64,000 nt of DNA from Bacteroidota bacterium (GTDB lineage Bacteria; Bacteroidota; Bacteroidia; Chitinophagales; Chitinophagaceae). Position numbers and translations under genes: made by a program. Shown piece after piece: positions 1 to 8,277 of the stretch. The notes under the pieces were generated by a model. The model ran no database searches. It was not told the origin of the DNA and saw nothing but the letters and a program-made list of their open reading frames with translations. How positions within the stretch are numbered: the stretch's first letter is position 1; each line of letters begins with the position of its first letter. The stretch is from positions 51,946 through 115,945 of the forward strand of contig JAKQGX010000042.1 in NCBI GenBank assembly GCA_029573235.1, written 5' to 3'.

Positions 1-4
1 AGGA

Positions 5-1852
5 TTGAGCAAAACTTCGCAACAATCCAAAGAACTGCGTAATGATATCAAAGAACTTCAAAGCAAATTATTGCAAAGCGATAAGATGGATTGGGAGCGC
101 CAACAATCCTTGCAAGAGATGATGACGAAACAACTGGAGTTAAAGCAATATCTAGAGCAAATAAAAAAACGTTTCGATGAGCAAGTGCAGCAAAGCAAGC
201 AAAAAGAACATAGTGAAGACCTACAGGATAAACAACAAGAATTGCAAAAGCAGCTAGACCATATGCTCAGCAAAGAGCTGCAAGAAATGATGAAGAAATT
301 GGAAGAGATGATGGCTAAGCTGAATAAAGACAATGCACTGCAACAGATGAAAGAAATGGAACAGCAAAACAAGCTGTTCCAAATGGACTTGGATCGCATG
401 AAAGAATTGATGAAGAAGTTGGAAATGCAAATGCGTATGGAAGACCTTGCAGAAAAAGCCACCCAATTAGCCGCCAAACAAGATGCACTTCAAAAAGAAA
501 CTACAGAACAAAAGAAGTCCAATGAAGCACTAGGCAAAGAACAACAAGAACTGAAAAAGCAATTGGATGAGATGATGAAAAAGGATATGGGCGCTATGAA
601 GGAGCTAAACCAACAAATGAAGCAAGAGCAAGACCTAAACGATATACAACAGTCCGGAAATGATGCACAACAAAACATGCAAGAGAGTGGCGAACAATTA
701 GGACAAAACCAAAATGGGAAAGCAGGTCAAAAACAAAGTCAAGCCAGTAAAAACCTTCAAGAGATGGCAAGCGCTTTGAAAAAAGCCGCTTCCGGCAATA
801 GTATGGAGCAAATTGAACTGGACATAAAAGCCGTTCGCCAAATACTAACCAACCTGATGCGCCTGTCATTTGACCAAGAATCGCTTATGAGTGCAGTACG
901 TACGACCTCGCCCGCCACACAAACTTATTTATTGAATGTTCGAGAGCAAAACAGGTTGTACCATAATGCACACATGATTAAGGATAGCCTTTTCTCTTTG
1001 AGCAAACGACTCTTCAAATTGGCACCCACCATCAACAAAGAAACCAGTGAGCTGGAGAAAAATTTACAATTGTCTAAAGATGCGTTAGAAGGAAGGCGAA
1101 TTGCAGAAGCCGCGACCAAGCAACAATATGTGATGATGCGTACCAACAACTTAGCCCTGATGCTCAACGAAACCCTTGCCAACCTGTTGCAAATGCAAAG
1201 CCAGCAAATGAAAGAGGGAGAGAAACAAGGAAGTTGCCAAAAGCCGGGTGGTAAAACGCCAAAGCCCGGTGCCGGTAAACAAATGAGTGATATCATCACA
1301 CAACAACAAGACCTAGGCAATGCCATGCAACAAATGAAAGATGCCCAAGAAAAACGACAAGGCACGCAAGGACAAAAACAAGGTCAACAGCAGCAACCCG
1401 GTGGCGAAGAGTATGGCAATGCCGAACAACTAGCCCGAATGGCAGCACAGCAGGCAGCCCTGCGAAAACAACTGCAAGACCTACAAAGTCTATTGAACAG
1501 CAAAGGCTTGGGTAATGCCAAAGAGTTGCGTGACATTCAGAATAATATGGATAAAAACGAAACAGACTTGGTGAACCGACGCTTGAGCAGTGAGCTTCTA
1601 TTACGTCAGAAGGAAATCCTCACTCGTTTGTTAGAAACTGAAAAAGCATTACGCGAACAAGAACAAGATGATAAGCGCTCTTCAAAAAATCCGACAGATA
1701 TATTGCGTAGCGCACCACCAGAGCTGCAACGATACTTGCAATCATCCCAAAACCTAATGGACGTATACAAAACCATACCGCCACAACTACGACCCTACTA
1801 CAAAGAGATGGTCAACCATTACTATAAAAACCTTGGCGTATCTACTAAGTAG
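5..1852 (+). CDS. C-terminal part of a large coiled-coil Q/K/M-rich protein (DUF4175-like); 5' end probably cut by window edge
   Basis: Long ORF beginning at the window edge with only a TTG start; repeated heptad-like EQQ/KKQLDEMMKK segments, as in the C-terminal part of Bacteroidota DUF4175-type proteins. Confidence 0.6.
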   Translation: MSKTSQQSKELRNDIKELQSKLLQSDKMDWERQQSLQEMMTKQLELKQYLEQIKKRFDEQVQQSKQKEHSEDLQDKQQELQKQLDHMLSKELQEMMKKLEEMMAKLNKDNALQQMKEMEQQNKLFQMDLDRMKELMKKLEMQMRMEDLAEKATQLAAKQDALQKETTEQKKSNEALGKEQQELKKQLDEMMKKDMGAMKELNQQMKQEQDLNDIQQSGNDAQQNMQESGEQLGQNQNGKAGQKQSQASKNLQEMASALKKAASGNSMEQIELDIKAVRQILTNLMRLSFDQESLMSAVRTTSPATQTYLLNVREQNRLYHNAHMIKDSLFSLSKRLFKLAPTINKETSELEKNLQLSKDALEGRRIAEAATKQQYVMMRTNNLALMLNETLANLLQMQSQQMKEGEKQGSCQKPGGKTPKPGAGKQMSDIITQQQDLGNAMQQMKDAQEKRQGTQGQKQGQQQQPGGEEYGNAEQLARMAAQQAALRKQLQDLQSLLNSKGLGNAKELRDIQNNMDKNETDLVNRRLSSELLLRQKEILTRLLETEKALREQEQDDKRSSKNPTDILRSAPPELQRYLQSSQNLMDVYKTIPPQLRPYYKEMVNHYYKNLGVSTK

Positions 1853-2173
1853 CTCCATTATTTTCTGCTTCGGTATTTTTACTAGTAAACATATTGGATG
1901 AAATAGCCATACTATTCTTCATCCTGCATATACTCGGCCTCAACCCAACGAAATACTTTTTAGAACTGTCTATACACTAATGAGAATTATTGTGTTTTAA
2001 AATTGCTATAATATTCGACTGTCTTTAATGAAAGTTGTTTTGAATAAAGTCATAAAGCACACTATTAACCAGGTGTTTACATGATAGTATGATTTTTGTC
2101 AATGTACTTGTTTTTCTAAAATAGAATTACTACTTTTCATAATAATATTGTTCACCTTTTAAATTGACACCTT

Positions 2174-2647
2174 ATGATTTTCAGTCGTACGTACCGCTAC
2201 CAATCTACTTTGCCCATTCAAGAAATCAAGAATAAGTTGATTGGGAAACACATTAAAACACATCATTTAGACTTTGAAATATCCGAAAAGAATGGGGTAT
2301 TACGTATTATTCCGCATGCCGAAAATACGGAAGGGGTACAAACCCTCCCCATTACCCATGTTAATATGAATAATAAGGGTAATACTACCGGTTTAAAGAT
2401 TAGTTCAAAGATGCGCCGCATTGACTCCGGAGGTCCTTACTTGATAGCTATTTTCAGCTCCTTTATGATTATTGCTGCAGCTATGTTTTATTTTTTAGGT
2501 GGTCCCGAACATGTACAATATGCCATTGCATTGGGTGCCATTGGACTTTTTATCCTCGTTGCATTTTGGTTGAAAATGGAAAAAGGATATTTCGATTATG
2601 TTCGTAAAATAAGGGACTACGTAAAAGCCGAAACAGCTGCAAAGTAA
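2174..2647 (+). CDS. Hypothetical membrane protein with two TM helices
   Basis: 157 aa ORF with two hydrophobic segments (YLIAIFSSFMIIAAAMFYFLGG; AIALGAIGLFILVAFWL); followed by a strong terminator. Confidence 0.7.
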   Translation: MIFSRTYRYQSTLPIQEIKNKLIGKHIKTHHLDFEISEKNGVLRIIPHAENTEGVQTLPITHVNMNNKGNTTGLKISSKMRRIDSGGPYLIAIFSSFMIIAAAMFYFLGGPEHVQYAIALGAIGLFILVAFWLKMEKGYFDYVRKIRDYVKAETAAK

Positions 2648-2684
2648 GGCCAAAGAAGAAGTAAGGGTATGTCATTTATAGATA

Positions 2685-2716
2685 ACGGAGCCGTATCACG
2701 GCTCCGTATTTTTTTA
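2685..2716 (+). terminator. Rho-independent terminator
   Basis: Perfect 10-bp stem ACGGAGCCGT-ATC-ACGGCTCCGT followed by ATTTTTTT. Confidence 0.85.
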
Positions 2717-2998
2717 GGTAGTAGTTTATCCTCATTGGCATAGATATGGAAGCGTAGTTACCCCATTTTTTGTCCTAATAGTCTATGATGCTTCAGGGTT
2801 GTTATTCTTTTTTGATGAAGCATTATTGGCAGAAATCTGCCCGTTGTTATTTTATCAATGATAGAAATTTCGCAACCCAAACGAACTTCTCTGCTGTTTT
2901 TTGGGCAGGGTTGTTTTTTCTGGTTGTCCATAAGCGACCAACGTTTGTTTAATTTTTGGTCAACCTATTTTAGGACGAGGCATTCAATAGGGTGACCG

Positions 2999-3136
2999 AT
3001 AACGGATAGCAAATTGGCGAGGGAGCGGCATTTTAGCACTGAAGTTGAATAGAATTACAATAGTTCAACTTTGCACATAAGTTCAATCGAAGCCGTTCAC
3101 CCGCTCTCTTGCCAATTTGTTTGTTGGCTGTAGGCG
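2999..3136. repeat. Imperfect palindromic attC-like element adjacent to TA module
   Basis: CAAATTGGCGAGGGAGCGG (3010-3028) is inversely repeated as CCGCTCTCTTGCCAATTTG (3101-3119), 17/19; inner inverted repeat AAGTTGAA (3042-3049)/TTCAACTT (3064-3071); outer ..TAAC (2999-3003) and GTTGGC (3123-3128). Confidence 0.6.
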
Positions 3137-3139
3137 TTT

Positions 3140-3445
3140 TTATCCGAACATTAAATTCACTCTTTTCCCTAATCCAAATTCAAATATTCTGTATAAAGTT
3201 GAAAGTTGAATGTCGCATTTTCCATTTTCAAGTCTAGAAATATAACTCTTTTTAGTCCCAACTTTTTCTGCAAGTTGTTCTTGGGTCATATTGGCTTCTT
3301 TCCTTGCTGCTTTCAACATTTCACTAATCACAAAATACTGTGCCCTTTCTTCAAAGTCGTCACGTTTTTCAGTTCCAATTTTTCCATATTTAATGTCTAA
3401 TAACTCATCAAAGTTTTTAGCATTTCTTATTTTTTCTTTATTCAT
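3140..3445 (-). CDS. HigA-like XRE-family antitoxin
   Basis: HTH motif MTQEQLAEKVGTKKSYISRLENGKCDIQLSTLYRI; start overlaps toxin stop (ATGA). Confidence 0.85.
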   Translation of the reverse strand: MNKEKIRNAKNFDELLDIKYGKIGTEKRDDFEERAQYFVISEMLKAARKEANMTQEQLAEKVGTKKSYISRLENGKCDIQLSTLYRIFEFGLGKRVNLMFG

Positions 3446-3792
3446 TTCTTTTGCTTTTTTGAGTTAAAATATTCGTCTTTCAGTTTCAATGCCAACTCGA
3501 TTTCATTTTTCGGTGTTTTCTGAGTTTTCTTTTGAAAGCCATTAAACAAAACCACTAAATTACCTTTGTCAAAACAGCAAAATATTCGGTAAATGTTGCT
3601 TTCAAATTCAATTCTTTTTTCATAAAGTCCGTCAGTTCCTGTCAAATGGTCGAGGAATTTTTTCGGAACATTTTGTACCGTTCTTAAAATCTTAAAAACA
3701 TATTCAATTTTCTCTTGAACTTTTCCCGATAACTCCAAATAGAAGTCGGTAAAATAATGTTCGTGAAAAATGATTTGTCTTTGAGTTTTCAT
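3442..3792 (-). CDS. HigB/RelE-superfamily toxin (Gp49-like)
   Basis: 116 aa; ..GLYEKRIEFESNIYRIFCCFDKGNLVVLFNGFQKKTQKTPKNEIELALKLKDEYF is characteristic of HigB-like toxins; toxin-first order. Confidence 0.85.
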   Translation of the reverse strand: MKTQRQIIFHEHYFTDFYLELSGKVQEKIEYVFKILRTVQNVPKKFLDHLTGTDGLYEKRIEFESNIYRIFCCFDKGNLVVLFNGFQKKTQKTPKNEIELALKLKDEYFNSKKQKK

Positions 3793-3796
3793 CTCA

Positions 3797-3828
3797 CAAA
3801 GTTAACTCAAAAGTTATCAATGTGCAAA
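3797..3828 (-). promoter_or_regulatory. Bacteroidota-type promoter for higBA-like operon
   Basis: Minus strand TTTG-N20-TAACTTTG, matching the Bacteroidota -33 TTTG / -7 TAnnTTTG consensus, ending about 5 nt before the toxin ATG. Confidence 0.6.
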
Positions 3829-4109
3829 TATTTTTTTTTGCTTTCCCTTTTTAGTTTCTGGTTCGATACGCTTACAGCTAACGCGTAAATATACGCAAGT
3901 AACCTAATCGTTAAAAAACATACGCATTATTATCTGTAACGAATTTAAATACCTCAATGCTATAGAAAGGGCGCAGCAAAAAAATGAAATCCTATGATTT
4001 ACGTAGGCAATATGCATATATGCCGGATCGTATCAATTCTGTATTAAAGAGGCTGACCGCGTAAATACAGATTGTTGGGGGAGCTATGTTTACAACCGGC
4101 AAGCCGTTA

Positions 4110-5051
4110 TTATATTCTTCCGGCTTCGTAGTTAACGTCTTTGAAGTAGGCTACATCCTTCAGCAGTTTCTTTTTGTGCAATTGCAACTTAATAAACGCT
4201 GATATAGCGCTGATGGGAGAAAGGATGAAGATGCCCACAATTAATAGTCGCTTAAATAGTCGCACCCTCGGTCTGCGCGCAGGGTTTCCTGCTTCCCCTT
4301 TTTCTCTAATGTACTTGCTCCAGAATCTAAAATTTTTGATGGCTCTTTGTTCGAGTAATATTAAGCCGGGGTTCAAGATGATGGCATCATTGCGGAGCAA
4401 CTGTTCATGCAACGCATCCCACTGTAGTGTCGAAAGGCTGTCGAATAAGGGAGTACTAAAACGACTCGCCGCTTTTATATCTTCGTCTTGCACACCGGCA
4501 GCGGGCAGCCAACGTCCGGCTTCTTTTTGCCCGGTAAAGGTCCAACGGATAACGGTAAGGGTAGAGATAATATTGGTATGACGGTCAAAGAGGCAAATAT
4601 TACCTACTAAAGTTGCGCCTTGTGCTTGTATATAGGCTTTTACTTTTTCTTGTGCATGCAGCCACATATTCCTGCTGCCAATGACCGTTAGCACGCGGTT
4701 CCCTTTTAATATGCGGGCATCATCACTTTGTAAAAATGCGGTAATGGGTTGTGACGGGTTTAAAAACCATGGCTGATAGCCCAATACAATCAAGTCATAC
4801 GTATTTTGAAATAGGTGCTTGGGTAACGGCTTGATAGGTGATGGCAAATGCTCTACGGTTTCGGGCATGGTGTCAAAAAAGACATCCGGTGTCCAGGGAA
4901 AAGGGAAGGGTTTTTCCGGAGTGATGGCTACCCAATCCACAATTGTGTCGGTAGCAAACCGTGTATCGCTGAGAACGCTATCGAGAATGTCCTTTAGCTG
5001 TCCGCTTTGGGTGAAGTATAAAACGAGTACGCGGGGTTTGTCCTGTGTCAT
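4110..5051 (-). CDS. darA: Dialkylresorcinol condensing enzyme (DarA-like)
   Basis: Flavodoxin-like start PRVLVLYFTQSGQLKDIL, PFPWTPDVFFDTMPE, VLGYQPWFLNPSQP; lies directly after a DarB-like KAS III. Confidence 0.75.
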   Translation of the reverse strand: MTQDKPRVLVLYFTQSGQLKDILDSVLSDTRFATDTIVDWVAITPEKPFPFPWTPDVFFDTMPETVEHLPSPIKPLPKHLFQNTYDLIVLGYQPWFLNPSQPITAFLQSDDARILKGNRVLTVIGSRNMWLHAQEKVKAYIQAQGATLVGNICLFDRHTNIISTLTVIRWTFTGQKEAGRWLPAAGVQDEDIKAASRFSTPLFDSLSTLQWDALHEQLLRNDAIILNPGLILLEQRAIKNFRFWSKYIREKGEAGNPARRPRVRLFKRLLIVGIFILSPISAISAFIKLQLHKKKLLKDVAYFKDVNYEAGRI

Positions 5052-5056
5052 AAGGC

Positions 5057-6193
5057 TTATACTACGGTAAGGTACATATACGCATACGAAAAGCGGGCAC
5101 TTTCGGGTACCATTACTAATATGCGATCTCCTTTTTTAGCTTTTCCGGAATTGAGCAATTCTTCCAGCATAAAATATGCGGAGGCACTACCTACATTCCC
5201 TACTTTGTGCAGGTTATAAAACCATTTCTCAAAAGGGATATCTAAGCCAATGTTTTTATGGTATTCGTAAATCTGAGCCTTGAAAAACTCACTAGACATA
5301 TGAGGCAAGTAGTAGTCAACCATATCTGCCGTCAGCCCGTGTTTGTCCATTAATTCTTTTAAAAACACACCACCCTTTGGTACAATGTGCTCTGCCAACA
5401 GTCGGGTATCTTGCTTGATGGAGAAAACGCTTTCATTTGTCCAATCGATGGTATCATGGTCATTCCACCCGGTAAGGGAAGCATCCTCATTTTTGGTAGC
5501 TCCGGCATACATGCAGGTTTCTAGCTCATTGGCAAAAGACGTTATTTCCAACCATTCAATTTTATACGACAATCCGTTATTGTTGGGTTGCGATTGAATG
5601 AGAGCCGCTGCAGCGCCGTCGCTCAACATCCATCTAAGAAAATCTTTTTCAAAAGCGATATATCCGTTGTTTTCTAATTCAGATAGGTTTTCGGCTTCGG
5701 GCTGAAAGCGGGAAGCATGCATCCATGTACTCATTTTTTCGGAGCCACAGCCAATAGCCGTTTCCGCCATTCCGGAAGCAATGGACATATAGGCATATTT
5801 TAATGCTTGCATACTACTGCAGCAAGTGCCCATAGCGGAGATAATTTCTAAACGATTGGAGCTGCCCAAGGCACCATGTACCATCGAGCCATGAGACGGC
5901 ACCACCTGCTCCGGAGAGCTGGTGCCAACTGCTAATATTTCTGCTTTTTCCAGTGGTAGATTCTCATCAAACAACCCTTTGATAGCAAGGGCAGCCATCT
6001 CTACATTAGTATGCGTACTCTTTCCGTCACGAAGGGCATAGTATCTGGTTTTAATACCGTTATTTCTTAATACAATGGCACGCGCCTTAGATGGTTTGCC
6101 ATTTATTTTTCCGAGTATCGTCTCCATTTCATCATTGCTCACCGGTTCATTCGGTAAAAACTTGGAAAGGCGGGTAATAAATACAGGTCTCAC
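5057..6193 (-). CDS. darB: 3-oxoacyl-ACP synthase III-like (DarB-like)
   Basis: KAS III fold signatures: GTCCSSMQALKYA active-site Cys, YYLPHMSSEFF, NVGSASAYFMLEELL; 5 bp upstream of darA-like gene. Confidence 0.75.
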   Translation of the reverse strand: MRPVFITRLSKFLPNEPVSNDEMETILGKINGKPSKARAIVLRNNGIKTRYYALRDGKSTHTNVEMAALAIKGLFDENLPLEKAEILAVGTSSPEQVVPSHGSMVHGALGSSNRLEIISAMGTCCSSMQALKYAYMSIASGMAETAIGCGSEKMSTWMHASRFQPEAENLSELENNGYIAFEKDFLRWMLSDGAAAALIQSQPNNNGLSYKIEWLEITSFANELETCMYAGATKNEDASLTGWNDHDTIDWTNESVFSIKQDTRLLAEHIVPKGGVFLKELMDKHGLTADMVDYYLPHMSSEFFKAQIYEYHKNIGLDIPFEKWFYNLHKVGNVGSASAYFMLEELLNSGKAKKGDRILVMVPESARFSYAYMYLTVV

Positions 6194-6473
6194 AATAACA
6201 AATAATATTTGGGGAGGTCAAAGATAGTCATTCTAAAAAAATAGTAAAGAATGTATAAGATTATTTCGACTACTATCCACTTTTGTACATTGGTAGGCTG
6301 AAGTTACAAAGTACTTGTGTATAGATGTTTTTAATAGAAAAAGGGTAGGTATTATACTATGAAAGGAGCATGCTTCGCATCTATATTGTTGCTTAATATT
6401 ATTGGTTTTCATTGTATTGTAACAATCATAGAATATTTTTCAATTTTCTTTTCTCATTTTTAAATTATTACCC

Positions 6474-6481
6474 TACCTTTG
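6474..6481 (+). promoter_or_regulatory. -7 element (TACCTTTG) of rpmI-rplT promoter
   Basis: TAnnTTTG motif 20 nt upstream of the rpmI ATG. Confidence 0.55.
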
Positions 6482-6501
6482 CCATCCCAAATTTTGAGAT
6501 A

Positions 6502-6699
6502 ATGCCAAAGTTGAAGACGCATTCCCGTGCTAAAAAAACATTTAAAGTTACCGGTACCGGTAAAATTCGTAGATATAAAGCTTTCAAAAGCCACTTATTA
6601 ACCAAGAAGTCTACTAAACGCAAACGTCATTTACGTCAAAGCGCTTACGTTCATCCTTCTAACGAAGCATTAGTGAAGCGTATGCTTTGTATGCGTTAA
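6502..6699 (+). CDS. rpmI: 50S ribosomal protein L35
   Basis: [48 protein letters not shown] track starts earlier (6412) but ATG at 6502 gives canonical L35. Confidence 0.97.
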   Translation: MPKLKTHSRAKKTFKVTGTGKIRRYKAFKSHLLTKKSTKRKRHLRQSAYVHPSNEALVKRMLCMR

Positions 6700-6740
6700 T
6701 TTATTCCTTTATTATTTTGACTTTTTAATAATACCAAGAT

Positions 6741-7085
6741 ATGCCACGTTCAGTAAATGCGGTTGCATCGCATAGAAGAAGAAAGAAAATATTGAAGCAA
6801 GCCAAAGGCTTCTACGGCAAACGTAAAAATGTATATACCGTAGCCAAAAACGTTGTTGAAAAAGGTTTAGGCTATAAATATGTAGGTCGTAAACTTAAGA
6901 AACGCGACTACCGCAGTTTGTGGATAGCTCGTATCAATGCTGCTTGTCGCGAAGAAGGCATTAGCTACTCTCAGTTTATGGGCAAACTAGCGGCTAAGAA
7001 CATTGACCTTAATCGCAAAGTACTTGCTGACTTAGCCATGAATGAACCAGTTTCATTCAAAGCATTAGTAGCAGAAGTAAAGTAA
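6741..7085 (+). CDS. rplT: 50S ribosomal protein L20
   Basis: [51 protein letters not shown]. Confidence 0.98.
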   Translation: MPRSVNAVASHRRRKKILKQAKGFYGKRKNVYTVAKNVVEKGLGYKYVGRKLKKRDYRSLWIARINAACREEGISYSQFMGKLAAKNIDLNRKVLADLAMNEPVSFKALVAEVK

Positions 7086-7109
7086 TCCTTCCATACTAAA
7101 ATTTTTAGG

Positions 7110-7137
7110 TAGCCGCTATTCTGTCGAGTAGCGGCTA
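7110..7137 (+). terminator. Hairpin downstream of rplT
   Basis: TAGCCGCTA - 10 nt loop - TAGCGGCTA, followed by weak T-rich tail. Confidence 0.55.
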
Positions 7138-7322
7138 TTCTTGTATTCTACCATATTTATCGCTTCCCTATTTTTTAGCGATAATATTTCGTAGCATGTT
7201 TTAGCAAATACAATTTTTTCTTGGGAAGGAGCGGTTCGGAGATGGTAATGAATGAACGAAATAAATACGTTCCAGTGTCTTTGTATGAAAATAGACCAAC
7301 GCGAAGGGATTGCCTCTTTACA

Positions 7323-7907
7323 TTATTTATATAATGCGCTCAAATCGGATGAAGAAAATTTTTGAATACTTCCACTTTCCATGCCTTTAATGGTAACCCG
7401 ACCAATGCTGTAACGAACTAAACGAAGTGTGGGAAAACCTACTGCAGCAGTCATCTTTCGCACTTGCCGGTTCTTGCCTTCTGTAAGAGTGAGGGCTATC
7501 CAAGAAGTAGGAATATTTTTTCGAAAACGAATAGGTGGATTTCTTTCAGGTAGGTTGGGTGGCGTACTCAATAATTTTGCTTCTGCCGGTTGAGTTTGAT
7601 ACTTTTTCCCGTTGACGGAAATGGCTACTCCTTGCATCAATTGTTGTAGTGCTTCTTGTTCGATGTTGCCTTCCACTTGTACATAATAAGTACGTGGGTG
7701 TTGATGCTTAGGATTGAGTAAACGATGTGTCAGTGATGTATCATTGGTGAGTAATAGCAATCCTTCGCTATCGTAATCTAACCGACCAATAGGATACACA
7801 TCTTTAGTAACGAAAGGAAAATAATCTGCTAATGTTTTTTTAGTTCCTTCAGCAGAAAATTGAGACAACACTTCATAGGGTTTATAAAAAAGATAGTATT
7901 GATGCAT
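7323..7907 (-). CDS. RsuA-family rRNA pseudouridine synthase (RluE-like)
   Basis: YPIGRLDYDSEGLLLLTND, RKNIPTSWIALTLTEGKNRQVRKMTAAVGFPTLRLVR. Confidence 0.92.
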   Translation of the reverse strand: MHQYYLFYKPYEVLSQFSAEGTKKTLADYFPFVTKDVYPIGRLDYDSEGLLLLTNDTSLTHRLLNPKHQHPRTYYVQVEGNIEQEALQQLMQGVAISVNGKKYQTQPAEAKLLSTPPNLPERNPPIRFRKNIPTSWIALTLTEGKNRQVRKMTAAVGFPTLRLVRYSIGRVTIKGMESGSIQKFSSSDLSALYK

Positions 7908-8277
7908 GGTATTATGATTGGCTGAAACGCTTTACTGTAGCATGTTTTGAAGGAATAAAAAAAGTTCGGTCAGTATAATGATGCTGCCGAACTCTTATAA
8001 GGATGGGTTAGTAAGTACAATCCTGACACAATATTAAAAAAGATTTTTTCCTTCTGAAAATAATTCTTTGATGTTTTTTACACTTGTTGATAAGTTGTGA
8101 ATTATACACATCGGCTCATGGCAAAATTAGAGAGGTGGTAATACAAATGAGTTGATGTGTAGGTGATGATGTTTACCTTTTTTAGCGTTACTACTTTCGT
8201 GAAAAATGATAACGATTGTGTTTCTTTTTATGATGAAAGCAGTTACTTGTATAGAGGGTAATACAAGCATTTTTTGA

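Noticed and set aside
58-477. Minus-strand ORFs opposite the Q/K-rich coiled-coil gene (also 254-466, 490-678, 594-869, 925-1365)
   Set aside because: Cys/Ser/Phe-rich translations are the antisense of a biased coding frame; no plausible domain or promoter.
3206-3400. Plus-strand ORF opposite the antitoxin
   Set aside because: Antisense of a well-supported HTH gene; no independent evidence.
6412-6501. N-terminal 30-residue extension of L35 in the ORF track
   Set aside because: Canonical L35 begins [15 protein letters not shown] at 6502; promoter -7 box lies within the extension.
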